DNA of 64,000 bases from Saccharolobus caldissimus (GTDB lineage Archaea; Thermoproteota; Thermoprotei_A; Sulfolobales; Sulfolobaceae): assembly GCF_020886315.1 (NCBI RefSeq), contig NZ_AP025226.1, positions 1,204,001 to 1,268,000 on the forward strand. The letters run 5' to 3'. The notes below the pieces were generated by a model. It was not told the origin of the DNA. It made no database searches and saw only the letters and a list, made by a program, of their open reading frames with translations. Numbering within the stretch: the first letter of the stretch is position 1; each line of letters starts with the position of its first letter. Shown piece by piece: positions 42,392 to 52,854 of the stretch. The translations under genes were made by a program, and so were the position numbers.

Positions 42392-43210
42392 TCAATTAAA
42401 ATTAATTTTATTTAAAAAGTCTTCGATTATTTTTGCTGTAACCTCTGGATTTTCTACTTGAGGAAAATGACCGGTATTCTCTATTTCTACTATAGATGAA
42501 TTAGGAATTTCCTTCCTTATTCTTTCCATATCTTGAGATGAAACTAACGGATCATCTTTCCCTCTAACCAATAACACTGGGCAGGAAATCTCTTTAAGGT
42601 TATTTCTTAAATCTACAGATGCACTATATAAATCTCCAATTGTAATATTATATGAATTTGAAAGAGGAAACCAAGCTACCTTAGACTTCTTTTCATGAGG
42701 CGTTTTATCTGAACATAAAGATATAAACCACTTTGCAATAGCTTGTGAATCCTTTAATTCTTTCTCTAATGTGCCAAGAGGCCCAAACCAATCACCAGGT
42801 ATATAATCCATAGGTTCAAATGCTATTATTCCAAATAACTCTTTAGGCTTATACTTTACTGCATATAGCAAGCATATTCTTGCTCCTACTGCATCTCCTA
42901 CAAGAACATATCTAGTTAGTCCTAGCTCATTTATAAATTCCTTTAAATACTCTGCGTAAGTTTCTTTTTCATATATGGCTTTCCAGTTCAATGGAAAAGT
43001 TTTCCCATGCCCAATCATATCTAACACTATATAAGTATGGTTGTCTGGTAATTTTAATATAGTATCATGCCATTGCCTAGAATCTGCTCCTGCAGAATGT
43101 ATAAATATCACTGCTGAAGATGAAAGAAATTTACCTGCTATCTCGTAATATGCATATAAATTATATTTTTTTATATATACATACTTTCCATATATTTCCT
43201 CCAATTTCAT
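42392..43210 (-). CDS. Alpha/beta hydrolase with Ala in place of the nucleophile
   Basis: About 272 residues from the ATG at 43210 (the frame is open to 43273). It has the alpha/beta hydrolase fold: the oxyanion-hole segment IFIHSAGADSRQWHD, and the later aspartate (VRGKDDPLVS) and histidine (IENTGHFPQVENP). The nucleophile elbow, normally G-x-S-x-G, is GDAVGA, so alanine replaces serine (codon GCA at about 42900). It may therefore be catalytically dead, a cofactor-free dioxygenase-like or a binding protein. The protein ends next to the 3-hydroxyacyl-CoA dehydrogenase, which is transcribed towards it. Confidence 0.75.
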   Translation of the reverse strand: MKLEEIYGKYVYIKKYNLYAYYEIAGKFLSSSAVIFIHSAGADSRQWHDTILKLPDNHTYIVLDMIGHGKTFPLNWKAIYEKETYAEYLKEFINELGLTRYVLVGDAVGARICLLYAVKYKPKELFGIIAFEPMDYIPGDWFGPLGTLEKELKDSQAIAKWFISLCSDKTPHEKKSKVAWFPLSNSYNITIGDLYSASVDLRNNLKEISCPVLLVRGKDDPLVSSQDMERIRKEIPNSSIVEIENTGHFPQVENPEVTAKIIEDFLNKINFN

Positions 43211-43273
43211 AATAATATGATAATCTATGATATATATAAATTTATTGGGAGCTTTAACTGGGGGTGATCTCAA

Positions 43274-43877
43274 ACAGTCATCTTATTCGATATCTTATTG
43301 TAAAATTATATTTGACTAGAAATTTTCTCAGATAATCATCTAAATCTAGAGATAAATGGGATTATAACGCTCAAGATGTTTCTTAAGAAAATTTATGTGC
43401 AAGGGTTACCGAGACGGACCTCGTAACCCTTGCACAATTAATACTTCTGATTCTAAGAAATTTTAAGCCTAGAAAGCACAAACTAGAAGACATTGCTTAT
43501 GCAATAGCAGCATACCTTCTAGGAGTACAAGTTACCAAACTTGGAATACCACCATCAACACTACACGAAAAAATTGGGGATAAAGAGGAGAAGAGAAGAA
43601 AAACCACCATGCAAATTAAACAAAGTAATAAAAAACGGATCATCAAGAGGAGTTATAACTCTTATTATAGGGCTCATTTAGCTAGGTTAGCTAGAGACAC
43701 TAGGGCTGTTAATAGGAGTCAAAGAATGATTGATTATAGTCTTGCCTTACTTAATGTCATTTATCCCGTAATTTATTCAAGGGAGAAGACTCCCTTGAAT
43801 GAGGCTTACTTGAGGGGAGTATTGAATATTAGAGAAAATCTAATATATTTTTACTATTTATTATCTAATTTCATGAC
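43274..43877 (+). mobile_element. Internally deleted IS1-like element
   Basis: The left end CAGTCATCTTATTCGATAT matches the IS1-like element at 33081. The N-terminal codons (PRKHKLEDIAYAIAAYLLG) and then an HTH segment are fused directly to the C-terminal codons (RSYNSYYRAHLARLARDTRA, EKTPLNEAYLRG). The DDE core is missing because of a deletion near 43637-43650. A 91-codon frame (43609-43884) covers the joined part but is not a functional transposase. The right end (about 43850-43877) is degenerate. Confidence 0.6.
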
Positions 43878-44180
43878 CACTTAAGAGTACCTCCGATCTA
43901 TTAGTTAAATGATTTTAAATTTTTATCTTTTTTGTGTAATATTAGAATACGCCCTTAAGTTTAAATTTTAAAATTTGAGATTTTTTCTGGGGTTGTTATG
44001 GATTATTATTAGTTTTTAGGCATTCTTTTTAGATAGATTTAAACTATAAAGGAAATATAATTATAAATAATTTATCATTTATCTTCCCTTTAACTATAAA
44101 CTTTATATCACATGAGGATATATAATTTTTAAATATTTGGAAATCATTCAATATCAAGGAAAATAGAATTTAAATTATGT

Positions 44181-45356
44181 ATGATTTCATTTAAATCTAT
44201 GAAAAGTTATATTCACGCTACAATAACCTCTACACTTGCTTGGGCAGGAAACATATATGATTTATTACTAATAACGTATGTGTACTCTTTTCTAGAAAAA
44301 ATATTTAATCTATCCTTCTTCGACGTTTCATTACTCTTCTCCTTAGGTTTATTAGGAAGAGTAGTAGGAGGTATAATATTCGGAAGCGTTGCTGATAAAA
44401 AGGGAAGAAAATTCACTCTAATGATAGGAACTGGAGGTTATTCAGTATTTCAAGCTATATTGGCGTTCTCTCCAAATGTCTTAACGCTTTTCTTATCGAG
44501 ATTCATTGAGGGTATATTCATGGGAGCACAATGGACTGCTGGAACAGTCCTTGCTTATGAAAATTCCCCAGTTAATTTAAGGAGCTTCATCATAAGTGTA
44601 GTACAATCTGGCTACGGTTTGGGGTACATGTTGACTGGCATTACATATTTATTATTTCTACCATACATAGACTACGAATGGAGATTTTTCCTCTTAGTAG
44701 GAGCGTTTCCGTTAATTTTACTTCCTTATATAAAGGTTAAGGTTAAAGAGTCTTCAGTTTCTAATTACGTTAATAATAAGATTAGGCTAATGGATTATCA
44801 TAGAGTTATCTTAAATGCTTCCTTAGCTATGTCGGGGATGTTCGTAGCCTACTTCGTAGTTTTTGGTAATTACACAATATTAGCGGAGGACTGGGCTAAG
44901 ATGAGTCCAGAAATTTTAGGGGATTTAATGACCATTGCAAACCTCTTTCTGGCAGTGTCTTTTATTATCTTTGGTAGATTAGCTAGCGTCATAAGTGTGA
45001 GGAAGTTAATCTATATCGGAATTGCGGGTTTAGGTATATCCTTAATCTTTTCAGTACCCTTAATTCCTAATATTTTAAGTATGTTTATAGGTACAATATT
45101 TTACGCTTTCTTTACTGGCTTCTGGCCCTTAATGCCTCTATTAGTAGCTCAGTCTGTTCCACATGAGGTCAGAGGACTTATATCTGGGCTAACCTATAAT
45201 ATTGGTGGTTTTGTAGGAGGTTTAAGTAATACTATTATCGGGTTAATAGCTAATGTTCAAAGTCTTCATTTATGGGTGGATTTATTAGGTTATCTGTTCA
45301 TTTCCGTAGTATTTGTAAGTGTGATAACCTGGCCAAAATACGAAATCAAAAGTTAA
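44181..45356 (+). CDS. MFS transporter
   Basis: A 391-residue facilitator with about 12 membrane segments. The A-motif GSVADKKGRKFTLMIG is in loop 2-3, and FIEGIFMGAQWTAGT follows. It has an unusual internal half (SFIIFGRLASVISVRKLIYI) and a short C-terminus. The next gene, another MFS member, is on the opposite strand and converges on it. No catabolic gene is adjacent enough to name the cargo; aromatic or organic acids are likely. Confidence 0.82.
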   Translation: MISFKSMKSYIHATITSTLAWAGNIYDLLLITYVYSFLEKIFNLSFFDVSLLFSLGLLGRVVGGIIFGSVADKKGRKFTLMIGTGGYSVFQAILAFSPNVLTLFLSRFIEGIFMGAQWTAGTVLAYENSPVNLRSFIISVVQSGYGLGYMLTGITYLLFLPYIDYEWRFFLLVGAFPLILLPYIKVKVKESSVSNYVNNKIRLMDYHRVILNASLAMSGMFVAYFVVFGNYTILAEDWAKMSPEILGDLMTIANLFLAVSFIIFGRLASVISVRKLIYIGIAGLGISLIFSVPLIPNILSMFIGTIFYAFFTGFWPLMPLLVAQSVPHEVRGLISGLTYNIGGFVGGLSNTIIGLIANVQSLHLWVDLLGYLFISVVFVSVITWPKYEIKS

Positions 45357-45385
45357 AATAAAAAAGAAAAAGAGTTACTTTAATC

Positions 45386-46777
45386 TTAATCCGTAGCCTC
45401 GTTTACTTCTTCTAATCTCTTTCCAACTGTATTAGGAGTTAACGCCAGTACTACGAAAGTCATTATTATTGCTGGAATCCACGGTATGATCCAACCTCCT
45501 ACATTGCCTAATGCATATATTAGCGGTATTATGACTAGTAATCCAATCGCCCCTCCTAAATGTCCAACACCATCAGCGATCGAGTAGCCCGTAGCCCTCG
45601 CAGCTGTAGGGAAGTTGTCAGTACACATTTGATAATAAAGCTGGAACCAACCTACACCTATTAGTTCAGCTATAAAAGCCCCTATGAAGAATAAAGTTGG
45701 CGATCTTATTGCACCGCCATAACCCATTATACCAGTTCCTAACGTATATACTATTACTGAGATGATAGTTAATTTTCTCCTATCATATCTATCTATGAAA
45801 GGCCTCAATAAAATAGATCCAATAAAGGCTCCTATGCCAGCTAATCCAAATAGGAATATTATTTGAGATAATAAAGCTCCGCTATATCCTAATACGTCTT
45901 TAGCCCATGTTTCGGGGATGACAAGGAATGGATAATCCATAAAGTATACGAAAAATATTAAGAAGAATAACGCTAACAGTCTCTTTAAATATTTAGGCTT
46001 AGCTAGGATCTTGAACGGATTTTCTTTAATAGTTTTATAAAATCTCATGTCTGGTTGAGGTAATTGCGTCACGTTTGCTCTCTTCATTGACACAGCCTCC
46101 ATGTGGCTTACGAGTACCTCAGCTTCCTTGAATCTTCCCTTTGATACTAGAAATCTAACTGTCTCTGGTGCTGCATATCTTATTATTAAAGCCATTACAG
46201 CTAAAATACCGCCTACTGCAAATACAACCCTCCAACCTATTGTAGGTATTGAAGTTACAATGATTGCTGCTATAAATGGGCCAATACCAATTCCGGCCCA
46301 ACCACCTATAAAGGCTAGGTTTGTATACCTTCCTCTTTTGCTTGCAGGTGCCATTTCAGCCATATAAGTCATCACTAATACTAGGTCTGCTCCTATTGCC
46401 ATTCCAGTAATGAATCTAAATGCTGCTAGCATTGGGTAATTTATTGAGAAGGCGTCACCAAAACTACCTATTGCAGTTAGTAAGGCTGTAAATACTAGAG
46501 TGGGTCTCCTACCTATTTGATCAGCCAAATAGGAGAATATTGGAGCACCTACAACATAACCAAAAAGCCCTAAAGAAGCTACTAAAGACGCTTGAGAGGC
46601 TGTAACTACGAAGGGAATATATGGTAAAGCAAAACCCACGTTTATTACATCGTATAACGTTATGAAGAAGCTAAATCCTAATGCCCATATTAAGGCATAG
46701 GATAGTCCCCAGGTGGGTAATCTATCTACTCTAGCTAAATACCAGTCTGGATTAGACCTTAGACTCTCTTCGCTCAT
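45386..46777 (-). CDS. MFS transporter (aromatic acid/sugar-type proton symporter)
   Basis: A 463-residue facilitator with 12 predicted membrane segments. It has the loop motif LADQIGRRPTLVFT and FITGMAIGADLVLVMTYMAE, followed by the sugar-porter-type APASKRGRYTN. A second GxxxDRxxRR-like IDRYDRRKL motif lies in loop 8-9. The pattern is that of aromatic-acid and metabolite-proton symporters. It probably takes up an organic acid used by the nearby catabolic genes. Its promoter region faces a 680-bp gap. Confidence 0.85.
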   Translation of the reverse strand: MSEESLRSNPDWYLARVDRLPTWGLSYALIWALGFSFFITLYDVINVGFALPYIPFVVTASQASLVASLGLFGYVVGAPIFSYLADQIGRRPTLVFTALLTAIGSFGDAFSINYPMLAAFRFITGMAIGADLVLVMTYMAEMAPASKRGRYTNLAFIGGWAGIGIGPFIAAIIVTSIPTIGWRVVFAVGGILAVMALIIRYAAPETVRFLVSKGRFKEAEVLVSHMEAVSMKRANVTQLPQPDMRFYKTIKENPFKILAKPKYLKRLLALFFLIFFVYFMDYPFLVIPETWAKDVLGYSGALLSQIIFLFGLAGIGAFIGSILLRPFIDRYDRRKLTIISVIVYTLGTGIMGYGGAIRSPTLFFIGAFIAELIGVGWFQLYYQMCTDNFPTAARATGYSIADGVGHLGGAIGLLVIIPLIYALGNVGGWIIPWIPAIIMTFVVLALTPNTVGKRLEEVNEATD

Positions 46778-47455
46778 TATATCTCACACCGTTTACTATT
46801 TTACAAAAAAGACCTTTATAAGTATTTCTCGTATAATTACATTCAAATAGAAATTTTCAATAAATGTTTTTATTAACAATTTTTCTACTATAGTATATTA
46901 AACTAAGCAAAATAAAGATTAATTATTTATATATAATTTAAGCAAAATAATTTATATAAAGTTATTATTGATAATAGTTTCTTAAGTTATTATGGTAATT
47001 TTAATAATTTAATATATATTAGCTCTTATTCAAGTAACTGATTGTGAGAAAAATAAGCGTTAGTTGCAGTTATATTGGTTTTTGTCTTGATTTTAGTGTG
47101 ATAATAATTTGTTAATTTAGTATAAATCATATAATTAAAAATTTTTCAACAAAATATTAATTTAATTTAAAAAGATATTATAATTTTCTTTAAATTTTTA
47201 CTATACATTTTTATATCTGATGGAAGCGATTTAAGGAATTTAGATTAAATTTCATGAATGAAATTATTATTCACACCGTGAATTTACAACGCAATTTATT
47301 CGATAAGCTTTAACGGAGACCTAATCTACAGTTAAGTTAAATTATATAATAGTTACTATGAAAAATACTTATAATTGATCCTTGAATTGCCGATAATTTT
47401 ATCTTTAAGAAAATTATAGAATTTAATAATATAATCTAATTATATTTAAAATATT
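46778..47455. other. Long AT-rich gap with a decayed MITE
   Basis: 678 bp without a convincing gene. The only recognisable part is the MITE relic at 47095-47277. The rest is very AT-rich and holds the promoter of the transporter at 46777. Confidence 0.55.
47095..47277 (-). repeat. Decayed MITE copy
   Basis: About 183 bp in reverse orientation to copy 1. The end at 47095 (AGTGTGATAATAATTTG, then TTAATTTAGTATAAATCAT) matches the reversed MITE right end, and AAATTTCATGAATGAAATTA and TTATTCACAC near 47277 match the reversed left end. It is too diverged to be mobile and has no visible target duplication. Confidence 0.65.
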
Positions 47456-48904
47456 TTAGTTATCACGTATTTTACTTAATTTTTCAATTAATTTATATTT
47501 CTTATAATGTCTAATTTCTATCTCATCTATAAGCTTATTGAAATCTTCTTTACTCATACACTTCTTTGCTTCTTCTAATAGATAAATTACAGTATCGTAT
47601 TCTCTAGACCCACGCTTAATTATGCTTTCTGCAGATCTAAGTACGTAATCTTTCAGCTTCTCCGGTTTCCTCTCACATACAATATGTAATAAATCTAAGT
47701 ATCCATAATCTGATTCTGCTATTTTTTCAGCTAAAAGATCCTTTAGATCATCATCAATATTAGTATAAAAAAGTGATGCATCCAGAATATTTCCTTCATT
47801 TATTAAATATCTTACAATTTTATTAGATAACTCCCTATCTTGTAAAATAATGTCCCTATAACTCCAAATTATTTGGTATATCTCATTGGGTAGGTTTTCA
47901 TCAATTGCTCTCTTAATGTACATTTTGGCTTTGTCGTAATCCTTCCTTTCAATATAATATTGTATTATCATGTGATATTTTTTCATTTCTTCAGAATACT
48001 TTAATGCTTCTTTTGGATCTATAAGTAATAATAGCTTTACTCTTATCGAGTAGTCTAAGTCTTCCTCTTCTAACATCTTCTTTGCTTCATCATATATCTT
48101 ATTTTTTATTATAATTTCTGCCCTATAATGTGGAGGTAAAATAGGCTCGATTAATTTAAAGAATTTTTTGTCAGCCTCGGCTTTCTTAGTTAAAACTTCA
48201 ATTAGAGGACTCGTTAATTCGTACTGATCTTGCTTTATTATCTCCCCCAGTTTTCTAACGTCCTCTTGAGTTAGGTCCTTTTCTACTAAAGCCTCACCTA
48301 TGGCCTTAAAGATAGGTTCATTATAATAATAATCGCCGTAATCGTCATAGAAACAGCCGAAGCTCTCACAGTCCAACGTTATCTTTTCTAATAACATTAA
48401 TAAATCTTCTTTAGAAATATTATTTTTAAATTTTTCAATAACATTTGCCATATCATTTACAACACCCTCATCAACGTGGCCACTTTCGAAAACTCTTAGA
48501 AAAGATTTTATTCTAATATTCTTCTCCTCTTGTTGTATTAACGGTAACATTTCTTCTCCTTCTAAGGCTTTAATTATAATATTAATTAGCTCTTCTTTAC
48601 TCCTCTCTCTCAATTTAGCCTTTAACTTAATTATATCAATAACGTTGTCATTATCGTTTAAATAAAACAAAAGAAGTGCAACTACGTGCTTACAATCTCC
48701 TCCTAATGGGCAACTGCATCTATTAGATAAATCAGAAAGTGATACAGTTACCCTATATACTTTAGTCCCTGCTACTAAGCCTTGTAAAAGGTCACCATCA
48801 ATCAAAGCTGTTATAACTCTGTTTTCGTTATAATATTCCTTTCCTTTATTGAATGTGGAATAGCCAAATCGTTTTATAATATTATTCTCATCAAGAGTCT
48901 TCAT
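47456..48904 (-). CDS. SWIM zinc-finger protein with helical repeats
   Basis: A 482-residue cytoplasmic protein. The N-terminal SWIM motif is NRCSCPLGGDCKHVVALL near residue 55 (C-x-C-x-n-C-x-H). After it the chain is a long series of amphipathic helices (YDKAKMYIKRAIDENLP, YYIERKDYDKAKMYI) that resemble TPR repeats. SWIM domains bind DNA or proteins, often with helicases. No helicase is adjacent here, so the partner is unknown. The gene stands alone. Confidence 0.78.
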   Translation of the reverse strand: MKTLDENNIIKRFGYSTFNKGKEYYNENRVITALIDGDLLQGLVAGTKVYRVTVSLSDLSNRCSCPLGGDCKHVVALLLFYLNDNDNVIDIIKLKAKLRERSKEELINIIIKALEGEEMLPLIQQEEKNIRIKSFLRVFESGHVDEGVVNDMANVIEKFKNNISKEDLLMLLEKITLDCESFGCFYDDYGDYYYNEPIFKAIGEALVEKDLTQEDVRKLGEIIKQDQYELTSPLIEVLTKKAEADKKFFKLIEPILPPHYRAEIIIKNKIYDEAKKMLEEEDLDYSIRVKLLLLIDPKEALKYSEEMKKYHMIIQYYIERKDYDKAKMYIKRAIDENLPNEIYQIIWSYRDIILQDRELSNKIVRYLINEGNILDASLFYTNIDDDLKDLLAEKIAESDYGYLDLLHIVCERKPEKLKDYVLRSAESIIKRGSREYDTVIYLLEEAKKCMSKEDFNKLIDEIEIRHYKKYKLIEKLSKIRDN

Positions 48905-49053
48905 TATTTAGTATCATTAAAAGAGAAAATAAAAAGTAATCGATAGAAGAATGTTTTCATTGACCTATAGTGTGAGTGGTAATTTGCAAATCTTACTATA
49001 TTAAAATACTAAGATTTTTGTAAATGCTCTTACGATTGAATTCACTATATCTC

Positions 49054-49977
49054 CTAATAATTATGAGAAGTTTCAATTCTACTCTTATATTTGATCATTT
49101 CTAAAATAATTTTATCCATATCTTTAAGCTTAGAAGCTGGAGGCTCTCCTTTTAATTCACTAAAAGCTCTAGCTAAATTGCCAATTATTCTCTCTTTATT
49201 TTTCCAAGAATCATATTTTCCAAGATTTATATCATAGGAAGCTTTTATTGGATCATCTATACCTTGCTTCATATATTTTCTAGCTTCTTCTTTTACAAAA
49301 ATTAGATAATCTCTAGCCTCATAAAGAGCTTTTCTATCATAACTTACCTCACCATGACCCGGTATAAATACATCTGCATTAAGACCCGCTAAATTATCTA
49401 AAGCATTTATATATCCTTGAATATATCCCATTAGTGCAAAAGGTGTGCAAGGAGGGGAGAATAATAGATCTCCGGTAAATACTACTTTCTCATCAGGTAG
49501 ATAAACGTAAATATCACTAGTAGTATGCGCATATCCTACGTATTTTATCCTTATTTCACTATCATCTAGGTATATTGTCATTTCATTTTCAATTGAAATA
49601 TCTTGAGGAGTGTATCTCCATCCACTGAAATCTAGATTAAATATTCCTTCATATGGGTTAATTCCTCTATTTTTTCCTTCCAAAGTTTTAACTCTACAGT
49701 TAGTATGACAAATCGTTATGGCATTAAATAGGTGATTTGTCCATATATGGTCTTCGTGTTCATGTGTGTTTATTAAAAATTTTATAGGTTTTTCTGTAAT
49801 TTTTCTTATCTCATGGATAAAATTCCTAGCCATTTTTTCGTTTGATAGCGAATCTATAACTACTATATAATTTTTACCTAATATTACCCCCGCATTGCTT
49901 AAGAACCAATCTCCATCTCCTTGAATAAATGCATATACATTATCTGTTATTCTTTCAAACCTAAATGGAATTTCCAT
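49054..49977 (-). CDS. MBL-fold hydrolase
   Basis: A 307-residue metallo-beta-lactamase-fold protein. The zinc ligands are in INTHEHEDHIWTNHLF near residue 90, ITICHTNCRV and the aspartate in VVFTGDLLFS and the last histidine in FIPGHGEVSY. It differs from the lactonase-like one at 29456. The gene is divergent from a FAH-family gene with a very short gap, so the two share a control region. It may hydrolyse a thioester or ring-cleavage product. Confidence 0.78.
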   Translation of the reverse strand: MEIPFRFERITDNVYAFIQGDGDWFLSNAGVILGKNYIVVIDSLSNEKMARNFIHEIRKITEKPIKFLINTHEHEDHIWTNHLFNAITICHTNCRVKTLEGKNRGINPYEGIFNLDFSGWRYTPQDISIENEMTIYLDDSEIRIKYVGYAHTTSDIYVYLPDEKVVFTGDLLFSPPCTPFALMGYIQGYINALDNLAGLNADVFIPGHGEVSYDRKALYEARDYLIFVKEEARKYMKQGIDDPIKASYDINLGKYDSWKNKERIIGNLARAFSELKGEPPASKLKDMDKIILEMIKYKSRIETSHNY

Positions 49978-50013
49978 GATAAAATATAATTGTTTCCTTT
50001 CCTAAAATACTTT

Positions 50014-50964
50014 ATGAAACTGGTTAGTTTCTTGAAAGGAGGCAAGGTTAAAAGTGGTGTAATAGTTGATAACGAATATGTAGCCGATTTAAATGAAAGC
50101 TGCTATGCCATGTTATTAGAAAAAGGGGAGGATGAACAATTCATTGAAAGGTACTGTAATGCTTTATTACCGTCAGATATGTTAGGAGTTCTTCAAGCAG
50201 GTGATAAAGCAATAGAGTTAATAAAGGAGATTATTAACTGGATATCTAAAAGGCACGAGCTTTTACTTAAGCTCGATAATGTAAAGCTAAAAGCGCCATT
50301 ACAAAGGGCAAATATGTTAAGAGACTTTTTAGCTTTCAGAGGGCACGTTGAGGCAACTTATAGGAGAAGAGGTCAACAAATACCAGAGGAATGGTTTAAG
50401 ATTCCAATATACTATAAGGGGGATCCAGCAATATTTTACGGTCATCTAGAAGAAGTTCCTTGGCCTAAGTATTCTAAGCAGGTCGATATAGAGTTAGAAA
50501 TAGCTGCTATTATATATAAAAAAGGAAAAGATATAAATAAAGATAAGGCTAAAGATTATATATTAGGTTTCACAATTTTTAATGATTTTAGTGCGAGAGA
50601 TATCCAAATGATGGAAATGAGATGTTTATTAGGCCCTGCTAAAGGTAAAGACTTCGCAAATGGTTTAGGTCCTTGGATAGTTACTAGGGATGAGTTACCA
50701 GATATTAGAGGGTTAAGAGCATATGCTAAGGTTAATGATGAAATTTGGTGTGATACTAAAGCTGAGGATATGCAATGGACATTTGAAGATATGATACAAT
50801 ACGTCTCTCAAGATGAGTACATCAGACCAGGTGATGTTTTCGGAAGTGGAACCATATCTGGCTGTACTGGAATAGATATAGGTAAATCATTAAAGCCTAA
50901 TAGTAGAATCGAACTTTATGTGGAGAAAATAGGGACATTAGTCAATTTCTTAAAGAATTTTTAA
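50014..50964 (+). CDS. Fumarylacetoacetate hydrolase-family protein
   Basis: A protein of about 316 residues from the ATG at 50014 (the frame is open from a TTG at 49990). The family core is IELEIAAIIYKKGKDIN, then FTIFNDFSARDIQMMEMR, LGPAKGKDFANGLGPWIV and DVFGSGTISGCTG. The acidic residues in the I-E-L-E and F-N-D-F-S motifs bind the metal. It could act as an acylpyruvate hydrolase, 2-keto-4-pentenoate hydratase-like enzyme or 2-keto-3-deoxy-D-arabinonate dehydratase. The divergent MBL gene and nearby ring-cleavage relatives favour aromatic catabolism. Confidence 0.82.
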   Translation: MKLVSFLKGGKVKSGVIVDNEYVADLNESCYAMLLEKGEDEQFIERYCNALLPSDMLGVLQAGDKAIELIKEIINWISKRHELLLKLDNVKLKAPLQRANMLRDFLAFRGHVEATYRRRGQQIPEEWFKIPIYYKGDPAIFYGHLEEVPWPKYSKQVDIELEIAAIIYKKGKDINKDKAKDYILGFTIFNDFSARDIQMMEMRCLLGPAKGKDFANGLGPWIVTRDELPDIRGLRAYAKVNDEIWCDTKAEDMQWTFEDMIQYVSQDEYIRPGDVFGSGTISGCTGIDIGKSLKPNSRIELYVEKIGTLVNFLKNF

Positions 50965-51128
50965 TTCTTCAAAAACTTACTATTAACATATAAAGTTTTT
51001 ATATATATAAATAGCATAGCTAAGATATACTATATTTGAGTAATTATATTTAAACATCATTTGACAAAATGAATGATAAGCCTCGCCTGAGGGGTAAAGC
51101 TTAAAAAACTCGAATACTTTAAAGTATT

Positions 51129-51539
51129 GTGGAATATAAATCAACGAGACACGTAAAATACTTATGTAACTACCATTTCGTATGGATACCAAAACACCGT
51201 AGAGACGTGTTAATCGGGAGTGTTGCTGAATACACTAAAGAGATCTTGAAATCAATTGCAGAAGAATTAGGATGTGAAATAATAACCCTAGAAGTAATGC
51301 CAGACCACATACACCTCTTCGTAAACTGCCCACCCAGATATTCTCCGTCATACTTAGCAAACTACTTCAAAGGGAAATCAGCTAGGCTAGTTTTGAAGAA
51401 ATTCCCAGATTTAAGAAAACACACGGGAGGAAAACTCTGGACTAGGAGCTACTTCGTATCAACAGCTGGTAACGTATCGAGTGAGACGATAAAGAAATAT
51501 ATTGAGGAACAGTGGGTGAAAGAGGATGAAGAGGACTAA
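51129..51539 (+). CDS. tnpA: IS200-type Y1 transposase
   Basis: A 136-residue HUH single-strand transposase. It has NYHFVWIPKHRRDVL in the N-terminal beta strand, the histidine pair in VMPDHIHLFV and the catalytic tyrosine in SETIKKYIEEQ near residue 127. A GTG starts it at 51129. Hairpin ends are cut by such enzymes. The C-terminal sequence EDEED overlaps the next gene's start. Confidence 0.92.
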   Translation: MEYKSTRHVKYLCNYHFVWIPKHRRDVLIGSVAEYTKEILKSIAEELGCEIITLEVMPDHIHLFVNCPPRYSPSYLANYFKGKSARLVLKKFPDLRKHTGGKLWTRSYFVSTAGNVSSETIKKYIEEQWVKEDEED

Positions 51540-52854
51540 CGTAGTTAAGCTCATCATAGACAAGAACACTCACGAGAAGCTTAAAGAACTAGCTGTAGTA
51601 ACTGCCAAATGCTGGAACGAGGTAAACTGGTTAAGAATGCAACAGTACAAGAAGGGGAAGAGAGTGAATTTCGCTAAGACAGAAAAGGAGGTCTACGAGA
51701 AGTACAAACACGTGTTAAAGGTTAATGCACAGCAAGTAGCTAGGAAAAACGCTGAGGACTGGAGAAGCTTCTTCTCACTAATTGAGGAAAAGAAGGAGGG
51801 TAAACTACCGAAGTAGTTTAAACTAAGACCTCCAGGGTATTGGAAAGATAAAACTAGAAAATATAAGTTGATAATAGTCATTAGGAACGACCGTTATGAG
51901 GTGGATGAGAACAAGAGGATCATCTATTTGAAGGACTTCAAACTCTCTCTGAGGTTTAAGGGGAAACTTAAATGGCATGGGGAACAAGGTAGATTAGAGG
52001 TAATTTACGATGAGGCTAGGAGGGGTTGGTATGCCCACATTCCAGTTGAAGTCGAAAATGTAATCGAAGGTAAGGGTAATTTAAGGGCTTCAGTGGACTT
52101 GGGAATTGTTAATTTAGCTACAGTTTATGTTGAGGATGGTAAGTGGTATATTTTCAAGGGTGGTAGTGTTCTTGCACAATATGAGTATTATAGTAAGAGG
52201 ATAAGTGAGGTTCAGAAAGTTTTAGCTAGGCATGGGCAAAGGAGGGGTAGGAAGCTTAAACTGCTTTACGATAAGAGGAGGAGGTTCTTGAAACACGCGT
52301 TAAATAGTATGGTTAGGGGGATTATGGAGGGGTTAGGAGAAAAGGGGGTAAGTGAGGTAGTTGTAGGTTATCCTAGAGAGATATCTAGAAATCATGGTAA
52401 TAAGCTCACGGTAAACTTCTGGAATTACAGTTACGTTATTAAGCGTTTTGAGGAGGTTGGGGAGGAATTAGGGATTAAAGTTGTTAGAGTGGATGAATCC
52501 TATACTTCTAAGACGTGCTCCCTATGCGGGGAAGCCCACGAGGATGGGCGTGTTAAACGCGGTCTATTTAAGTGTCCCCGCATGGGGAAGGTTATAAATG
52601 CGGATTTGAATGGTGCAATAAATATTCTACATATCCCCGAGTCTCTAGGATCTGGGAGTGGAGGGCAACTCCCGGTGAGGGATGGGGGTAATGGGCTGAA
52701 GGCCCAGCCCTTGGTCTACCGCTGGACGAATGGAGCGGGGTGGGTAATTCCCACTAGCTATGAAGTGATGAAAATGAAGGCGGTAAACCACAAATCTATG
52801 ATCCGCCCTGGGGAAACCCTCACCTTTAGGGTGGTGAGGAGGTCAGTTAATTAA
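51526..52854 (+). pseudogene. tnpB: TnpB RNA-guided nuclease, interrupted by one stop codon
   Basis: The frame is open except for a TAG at 51814-51816 (GKLPK-stop-FKLRPPGYWKD), where related proteins have tryptophan (TGG). The remainder is intact. The first RuvC aspartate is in SVDLGIVNLATVY, the glutamate in VVVGYPREISRN, the zinc ribbon in KTCSLCGEAHEDGRVKRG and FKCPR, and the last aspartate in INADLNGAINIL. Protein of about 442 residues would be usual. A single-base change would restore it, so it might be recent. Confidence 0.8.
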
